This document shows, piece after piece, positions 58,935 to 64,000 of a DNA stretch of 64,000 bases. The notes beneath the pieces are model-generated. The model saw nothing but the letters and a program-made list of their open reading frames with translations. It ran no database searches and was not told the origin of the DNA. This DNA is from Hymenobacter latericoloratus (GTDB lineage: Bacteria > Bacteroidota > Bacteroidia > Cytophagales > Hymenobacteraceae). Position numbers and translations under genes: made by a program. Positions within the stretch are counted from its first letter, which is position 1, and each line of letters begins with the position of its first letter. The stretch is from the NCBI RefSeq assembly GCF_014199535.1, contig NZ_JACHNV010000004.1, forward strand, positions 186,001 through 250,000, given 5' to 3'.

Positions 58935-61769
58935 ATGGCCGATAACTCCGCTTTGCAAGTAGCCGCCCCCGCGGCCGACCCCATTGACCAGCTCGACCCG
59001 CGCGAGTTCATCCTGATAAAAAACGCCCGGGTTCATAACCTCAAGAACCTCAGCGTAGCGCTGCCGCGCAATAAGTTTGTTGTTGTCACGGGCCTTTCGG
59101 GTTCGGGCAAGTCCTCGTTGGCGTTCGACACGCTATATGCCGAAGGGCAGCGCATGTACGTGGAAAGCCTGAGCTCCTACGCCCGCCAGTTTCTGGGCCG
59201 CATGGACAAGCCCGACGTGGACTACATTCGGGGCATTTCGCCGGCCATTGCCATTGAGCAGAAGGTCAGTATCAAAAACAACCGCTCCACCGTAGGCACC
59301 AGCACCGAGATTTACGACTACCTCAAGCTGCTCTTCGCGCGGGTAGGCCGCACGTACTCGCCCGTGAGCGGGGAGCAGGTGCGCAAGGACAACGTGGCCG
59401 ACGTGGTGGACTACCTCATGAAGCTGCCCGAAGGCACCCGCGTGATGCTGCTCTCGCCCCTGCTGCCCGCCGAAGATGGCCGGCCCATGAGCAAGGAGCT
59501 GGATTTGCTGCTGCAGAAAGGCTACAGCCGGGTGGTAGTAAACGGGGAAACCGCTTTTATTGAAGAGCTGATTGCCGAAGGCCAGCCCGAAGTGCAGGGC
59601 GACGTGTACATCATGATTGACCGCGCCGTGATTCAGCCCGGCGACGAGGACCTGATGTTCCGTTTATCGGACTCGGTGCAAACGTCCTTTTTTGAGGGCC
59701 ACGGCACCTGCCTGGTGAAGCTGGATGAGGAAACTCGCACCTTCTCCGACCGGTTTGAGCTGGACGATATGGTGTTTGAGGAGCCCAGCGTCAACTTCTT
59801 TTCCTTCAACAACCCCTACGGCGCCTGCCAAACCTGCGAAGGATTCGGCTCGGTGCTGGGCATTGACGAGGACCTGGTAATTCCGGACAAGAGCCTGACG
59901 GTGTACGAGGGTGCTATTGCTCCCTGGCGCACCGACAAGCAGAGCGAGTGGCTGAAACCCCTGCTCAAAAACGGCATCCGCTTCGACTTCCCTATTCACC
60001 GCCCCTACAACGAGCTCAGCGAGGCCGAGCGCCAGCTGCTCTGGAAGGGCAACAAGTACTTTGATGGCCTCGATGCCTACTTTAACTGGGTATCGACGCA
60101 GACGCACAAAATTCAGTACCGGGTGCTGCAGAGCCGTTACCGGGGCCGCACTACCTGCCCCGACTGCCGGGGCACGCGCCTGCGCAAAGACGCTCAGTAC
60201 GTCAAGATTCAGGGCCAGAGCATTACCGACCTGGTGCTGCTACCCGTGAGCCGGGCCCTAGAGTTTTTCCAGAACCTCGACCTGCCCGAGCACGAAGCTA
60301 AGGTAGCGGAGCGCCTCGTGACGGAAGTTACCAACCGTTTGGAGTACCTGAACCGGGTAGGGCTGGGCTACCTCACCCTGAACCGCCTGAGCAGCACGCT
60401 TTCGGGCGGGGAAAGCCAGCGGATTTCGTTGGCTACCTCCCTGGGTTCGGCGCTGGTAGGCTCCATGTACATTCTCGACGAGCCCAGCATTGGCCTCCAC
60501 CCCAAGGACGCCGAGCAGCTCATTGGCGTGCTGCGCTCCTTGCAGCAGCTCGGCAACACCGTGATTGTGGTGGAGCATGAGGACAAGATGATGGAGCAGG
60601 CCGACCAGATCATCGACATCGGGCCTGAGGCGGGTAGCGGCGGCGGTACCCTGCAGTTCCAGGGCACCTACGCCGAGGTGCTGGCCTCCGACACTTACAC
60701 CGGCCAGTACCTGAGCGGCCGCATGGCGGTAGCCGTGCCCAAAACGCGCCGCCCCTGGCGCAACGCTCTGGAGCTGACCGGCGCCCGCGAAAACAACCTC
60801 AAAAACGTGAGTGTCAAGTTTCCGCTGAACGTGATGACGGTGGTAACGGGCGTTTCGGGCTCGGGCAAAAGTACCCTGATTCGGCGGATTCTGGCCCCAG
60901 CCCTGCTCAAGCAGCTGGGCGGCGGCGCGGGAGAAGCTACCGGCAAGTTCGACCGCCTGATGGGCGTGAACGGGCAGGTAACGCACGTTGAGTTCGTGGA
61001 CCAGAACCCCATCGGCAAGAGCAGCCGCTCGAACCCGGTAACCTACGTAAAGGCCTACGACGCCATCCGGACCCTGTTTGCCGATCAGCAGCTGGCCAAA
61101 GCCCGCGGCTTCAAACCTTCCCACTTCTCCTTCAATATTGACGGGGGCCGCTGCGAGGTGTGCCAGGGCGAAGGTCAGGTGAAGATTGAAATGCAGTTCA
61201 TGGCCGATATCTACCTGACTTGCGAAGCCTGCGAGGGCCGCAAGTTCAAGCAGGATATCCTGGACGTGCTCTATAAGGAAAAGAGCATCAACGAGGTGCT
61301 GGAAATGACCATTGAGGACAGCATCGAATTCTTCAAGGATCAACCCAAAATTGTGGAGCGGTTGAAGCCTCTCGACGACGTAGGGCTGAGCTATATTCGC
61401 CTGGGGCAGTCGGCCAACACCTTGTCCGGCGGCGAGGCCCAGCGTGTGAAGCTGGCATCTTTCCTGACCAAGGGCAACACCCTACAGAACGATAAAATCC
61501 TGTTCATCTTCGATGAACCCAGCACCGGCCTGCACTTCCACGACATCAATAAGCTGATGACGGCCCTGAATGCGCTGGTGGAACAAGGCAACTCCGTGCT
61601 TATCATCGAGCACAACATGGACATCATCAAGTGCGCCGACTGGATCATCGACCTTGGCCCCGAGGGCGGCATCAACGGCGGACATTTGCTATTCGAAGGA
61701 ACGCCCGAAGAAATGGTGAAGCTCAAGGACAGCAACCACACCGCCCGCTTCCTGGCCGAGAAGCTGTAA
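58935..61769 (+). CDS. uvrA: Excinuclease ABC subunit A
   Basis: 944 residues from the ATG at 58935 ([20 protein letters not shown]). Two ABC ATPase halves: Walker [16 protein letters not shown] and [15 protein letters not shown]; signatures [16 protein letters not shown] and [15 protein letters not shown]; zinc-binding Cys pairs in [16 protein letters not shown] and [14 protein letters not shown] (first half) and [12 protein letters not shown] with [11 protein letters not shown] (second half). It scans DNA for bulky lesions with UvrB. A longer open frame upstream (to 58782) overlaps the divergent gene and is rejected. Terminator at 61790. Confidence 0.96.
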   Translation: MADNSALQVAAPAADPIDQLDPREFILIKNARVHNLKNLSVALPRNKFVVVTGLSGSGKSSLAFDTLYAEGQRMYVESLSSYARQFLGRMDKPDVDYIRGISPAIAIEQKVSIKNNRSTVGTSTEIYDYLKLLFARVGRTYSPVSGEQVRKDNVADVVDYLMKLPEGTRVMLLSPLLPAEDGRPMSKELDLLLQKGYSRVVVNGETAFIEELIAEGQPEVQGDVYIMIDRAVIQPGDEDLMFRLSDSVQTSFFEGHGTCLVKLDEETRTFSDRFELDDMVFEEPSVNFFSFNNPYGACQTCEGFGSVLGIDEDLVIPDKSLTVYEGAIAPWRTDKQSEWLKPLLKNGIRFDFPIHRPYNELSEAERQLLWKGNKYFDGLDAYFNWVSTQTHKIQYRVLQSRYRGRTTCPDCRGTRLRKDAQYVKIQGQSITDLVLLPVSRALEFFQNLDLPEHEAKVAERLVTEVTNRLEYLNRVGLGYLTLNRLSSTLSGGESQRISLATSLGSALVGSMYILDEPSIGLHPKDAEQLIGVLRSLQQLGNTVIVVEHEDKMMEQADQIIDIGPEAGSGGGTLQFQGTYAEVLASDTYTGQYLSGRMAVAVPKTRRPWRNALELTGARENNLKNVSVKFPLNVMTVVTGVSGSGKSTLIRRILAPALLKQLGGGAGEATGKFDRLMGVNGQVTHVEFVDQNPIGKSSRSNPVTYVKAYDAIRTLFADQQLAKARGFKPSHFSFNIDGGRCEVCQGEGQVKIEMQFMADIYLTCEACEGRKFKQDILDVLYKEKSINEVLEMTIEDSIEFFKDQPKIVERLKPLDDVGLSYIRLGQSANTLSGGEAQRVKLASFLTKGNTLQNDKILFIFDEPSTGLHFHDINKLMTALNALVEQGNSVLIIEHNMDIIKCADWIIDLGPEGGINGGHLLFEGTPEEMVKLKDSNHTARFLAEKL

Positions 61770-61789
61770 ATGCGGCCTAACCACTTATG

Positions 61790-61826
61790 AAGCCCGATTA
61801 TGCTGAGAAGCGTAGTCGGGCTTTGC
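61790..61826 (+). terminator. Terminator after uvrA
   Basis: AAGCCCGA (61790-61797) pairs with TCGGGCTT (61816-61823), with inner TA and GC pairs, followed by a short T/G tract. Confidence 0.75.
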
Positions 61827-61922
61827 GTTGTGTAAGGGGGTAGGAAAAGCGGTAAGCTCGACCGTCGAAACGCCTGCAACTTCGTAGAGGGAAGAATCGG
61901 ATATTTCCCGGTTATTCACTCT

Positions 61923-62738
61923 ATGAACTCATCCGCTACCCACCAAGAAGCCTTTGACGCCCTGACTGCCCCCACCGAGAGCCGTGCGTGGCGCTGGGCG
62001 GCTTCGGCAGCTATTGTCGGCAACATTGCCCTGAACTACGTCTCGCAGCGCTACCCCTTCAATGGGCAGACCAACGCCCAGGTATCTGCCAAGTACCCCA
62101 CGGTGCTCACGCCGGCCGGCTACGCCTTCAGCATCTGGGGGCTGATTTTCCTGAGCTTGCTGTTCTACGCCGTGTGGCAGCTGCTGCCGGCTCAGCGCCG
62201 CAACCCTCTGCCCGACGCGGTGGCGCGGCCCCTGGTGTTTGCTAACCTGCTGACGGGCCTGTGGCTGGTGGTATTTGCTTACGAGCTGCTGGTGCCGAGT
62301 GCGGTAGTCATGCTGTTGATACTGGCCAGCCTGGCGGTGGTGTACGGCCGGGCCCGCCACTTCGTGGGGCGCCAGGAAGCGCCCTGGTACAGCAGCGTGC
62401 CGTTTGGCCTCTATCTGGGCTGGATTTCGGTAGCCACGGTGGTGAATACCACCCTGACTCTGGGCACCCAATGGCAGCCTGGCCCCGAGGAAAGCATTGA
62501 AATAGCTATTGTACTGGTAGGCATTACGGCCGGTCTGGCCCTGAACGTAACCCGCCGGTTCCGGGAGCTGGCCTACCCCGCCGCCGTGGCCTGGGGCCTG
62601 GCCGGCATCTGGGCCGCCCGCCGCTTCGAGGCCGATACCGAGGTGCTGGCCTGGATGGCCCTGGCCGCAGCCGGACTGGTGGCAATAGCCGGGCTTGGGC
62701 TGGCGTGGTGGGGTAGAGGTAAGGAAGTGATGAGGTGA
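61923..62738 (+). CDS. TspO/tryptophan-rich sensory-like membrane protein
   Basis: 271 residues with about seven hydrophobic helices. The N-terminus (SSATHQEAFDALTAPTESRA) is polar; the first membrane segments contain FSIWGLIFLSLLFYAVWQLL, and GLYLGWISVATVVNTTLTLG is a later helix with the Trp and small residues typical of the TspO/MBR-related group. Several Hymenobacter genomes carry it as a 'tryptophan-rich sensory protein'. Possible roles are porphyrin or tetrapyrrole binding in the inner membrane, not shown for this member. It lies between uvrA and the repeat before tpiA. Confidence 0.65.
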   Translation: MNSSATHQEAFDALTAPTESRAWRWAASAAIVGNIALNYVSQRYPFNGQTNAQVSAKYPTVLTPAGYAFSIWGLIFLSLLFYAVWQLLPAQRRNPLPDAVARPLVFANLLTGLWLVVFAYELLVPSAVVMLLILASLAVVYGRARHFVGRQEAPWYSSVPFGLYLGWISVATVVNTTLTLGTQWQPGPEESIEIAIVLVGITAGLALNVTRRFRELAYPAAVAWGLAGIWAARRFEADTEVLAWMALAAAGLVAIAGLGLAWWGRGKEVMR

Positions 62739-62748
62739 TGAAGTGAAT

Positions 62749-62975
62749 GGTAACAGGTAAAAGGTGAAGGCTAACAGGTGACAAACAGCAAGTCATACTT
62801 CATCTGGCGTCCGCTTGTCGAAGCATCTCGCGTGCTGACGTCTGGTTACTTCAGCAACGTCAGCATGCGAGACTCCTCGGCTGCGCTCGGAATGACGGGC
62901 TGTTTGTCACCCTTCACCTTTTACCTGTCACCTGTTACCCCATCACCTCTTCACCCCATCACTTCTTCCCCTAAC
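62749..62975. repeat. Nested inverted-repeat element before tpiA
   Basis: The outer arms share GGTAACAGG, GGTAAAAGGTGAA and GGTGACAAACAGC modules in inverted orientation (left about 62749-62795, right about 62896-62940). Inside, TCTCGC-G-TGCTGACGT (about 62826-62841) pairs with 62857-62872 with one mismatch. A further CTCGGCTGCGCTCGGAATGAC word follows. It fills the gap and resembles a dispersed repetitive element. Confidence 0.7.
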
Positions 62976-63010
62976 TTGCGGCCCAACTCCCAACCTCAAC
63001 CCTTTCCGCT

Positions 63011-63775
63011 ATGCGTAAGAATATTGTGGCCGGCAACTGGAAGATGAACACCACCCTCCAGGATGGCCAGGCGCTGATTTCCGAAATCGTGAACATGGTC
63101 CAGGACGAAGTAACCGGCTCCCAGGTAGAGGTAGTCGTGTGCCCGCCCTTTCCGTTCCTGTCGGCCATTGGCAAGCAGCTGCCCGAGGGCGGCCGTTTCC
63201 ACCTCGGTGCCCAGAACTGCCACCAAAAGGAAACCGGCGCCTTCACCGGCGAAGTGTCGGCCCAGATGCTGCAGTCGGTGGGGGCTGAGTACGTGATTCT
63301 GGGTCACTCGGAGCGCCGCCAGTACTTCCGCGAGGACGACGAGCTGCTGAGCCAGAAGCTGAAAGCCGCTCTGGCCGCCGGCCTGAAGCCCATCTTCTGC
63401 GTGGGCGAAAGCCTGGAAACCCGCGAGGCCGACGAAACCTTTAAGTTCATTGAGAAGCAGCTGAAAGACGGCCTGTTCCACCTCACCAATGAAGAGTTCG
63501 ACCAGGTTGTGGTGGCCTATGAGCCCATCTGGGCCATTGGCACCGGCAAAACCGCCACCAGCGCCCAGGCCCAGGAAGTACACGCCTTCATCCGGGAGCA
63601 GATTGCCCGGGCTTACGACGCTGAAGCTGCCGAAAATACCACCATCCTGTACGGCGGCTCGGCCAACGCTCAGAACGCCCGCGAGCTGTTCAGCCAGCCC
63701 GACGTGGATGGCGGCCTCATTGGCGGCGCTTCCCTCAAGTCGCGCGACTTCACCGAGATTATCAAGTCGTTCTAG
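63011..63775 (+). CDS. tpiA: Triosephosphate isomerase
   Basis: 254 residues. The enzyme interconverts dihydroxyacetone phosphate and glyceraldehyde-3-phosphate in glycolysis and gluconeogenesis. Motifs: AGNWKMNTTL (Lys), YVILGHSERRQYFRED (catalytic His), VVAYEPIWAIGTGKTA (catalytic Glu and loop 6) and ILYGGSANAQNA (phosphate loop). The start is the ATG at 63011 (MRKNIVAGNWKMNTTLQDGQ). Length is normal. Upstream and downstream lie repeat elements. Confidence 0.97.
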   Translation: MRKNIVAGNWKMNTTLQDGQALISEIVNMVQDEVTGSQVEVVVCPPFPFLSAIGKQLPEGGRFHLGAQNCHQKETGAFTGEVSAQMLQSVGAEYVILGHSERRQYFREDDELLSQKLKAALAAGLKPIFCVGESLETREADETFKFIEKQLKDGLFHLTNEEFDQVVVAYEPIWAIGTGKTATSAQAQEVHAFIREQIARAYDAEAAENTTILYGGSANAQNARELFSQPDVDGGLIGGASLKSRDFTEIIKSF

Positions 63776-63784
63776 AAATGGGCC

Positions 63785-63942
63785 GTAGGGAGCGGGGTTT
63801 GCCCCCGCCCGCCAGTGCCCACTCAGCTTGAGGCTTACAGACGGCTCTATTATGGCCTGAAGCTTACCCCAGCATTTACTGCTGCAAGCACACATCGGCG
63901 GAAATCGTGCAACGATGGGCGGGGGCGAGCCCCGCTCCCTAC
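63785..63942. repeat. Inverted-repeat element after tpiA
   Basis: A 26-nt arm (63785-63810, GTAGGGAGCGGGGTTTGCCC and on) and its complement at 63917-63942 differ at 2 positions. The middle (about 105 nt) has no ORF. Similar G/C-rich arms are typical of palindromic intergenic repeats. Confidence 0.65.
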
Positions 63943-63981
63943 ATTTCGGCCGGATAATTGCCTGAAGTTCTGGCCTTGCTT

Positions 63982-64000
63982 ATGCTTACTACCCTACTGC
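63982..64000 (+). CDS. Possible start of a further gene (3' partial)
   Basis: An ATG at 63982 opens a frame to the window end (MLTTLL). Only six residues are visible, so nothing can be assigned. It could equally be non-coding. Confidence 0.2.

Noticed and set aside
60258..61343. 361-codon open frame antisense to uvrA
   Set aside because: Opposite strongly conserved UvrA motifs; no independent evidence.
1..64000. CRISPR arrays, tRNA and rRNA genes, transposases
   Set aside because: I saw no regularly spaced direct repeats, no tRNA-like cloverleaf with a CCA end and no transposase-like protein. The repeats present are inverted pairs, not arrays.

Overview
The window looks like chromosomal DNA of a Bacteroidota member, most likely Hymenobacter or a close relative (Cytophagales, Hymenobacteraceae). 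Evidence: high-GC coding sequence; gliding-motility lipoprotein genes (gldB, gldD); TonB proteins with the Bacteroidota-type cytosolic N-terminus; -7 promoter boxes of the TAnnTTTG type, with one complete TTTG-N19-TACCTTTG promoter before the HU gene; no obvious Shine-Dalgarno sequences; several GTG or TTG starts; and a secreted DUF6799-like protein of a kind I associate with Hymenobacter. It is mostly housekeeping core genome. I saw no prophage, IS transposase, CRISPR array, rRNA or tRNA.

Layout. 1-2.5 kb: two Skp/OmpH-like periplasmic chaperones and an RluD-type pseudouridine synthase. 2.6-9.7 kb (minus strand): an ExbB-ExbD-ExbD-TonB energy-transduction operon, a second TonB, then a small membrane protein, a PstS-like lipoprotein and a TPR protein. 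9.9-17 kb: MazG, phosphoglucosamine mutase-type enzyme, cysteine desulfurase, DUF389 membrane protein, PRC-barrel protein, ferrochelatase. 17.5-24 kb: GTPases Era and Der, two tiny lipoproteins, MurQ, a cytochrome-b5-like protein and an arginase-fold protein with degenerate metal ligands. 24-33 kb: a fatty-acid degradation block (FadD, MarR regulator, FadN, FadA, YggL-like, FadE) with a near-identical 26-nt palindromic site before marR and fadE. 33-43 kb: RecG, GldD, SSB, MutY, HU, TPR protein, a 29-residue COX24-domain protein and RNase G. 43-54 kb: hybrid histidine kinase, PorT-family barrel, GldB, glycosyltransferase, endonuclease III, an ECF sigma factor with a small partner, MFS transporter, NlpE-like lipoprotein. 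54-64 kb: a short intergenic cluster of three DnaA-box matches, a zinc-knuckle-like protein, a Ser-less alpha/beta hydrolase, SGNH hydrolase, ADP-ribosylglycohydrolase, UvrA, a TspO-like membrane protein and triosephosphate isomerase.

The most notable non-coding content is a set of large, nested inverted repeats in intergenic gaps (about 29.15, 32.94, 62.75 and 63.79 kb, with weaker ones at 17.1 and 30.5 kb), which look like dispersed palindromic repeat (REP/MITE-like) elements from different families. Many convergent gene pairs are separated by long, near-perfect bidirectional terminator hairpins. No clearly novel multigene system stands out. The best leads are the DnaA-box cluster, the MarR operator pair, the nested repeats and two probable pseudoenzymes.
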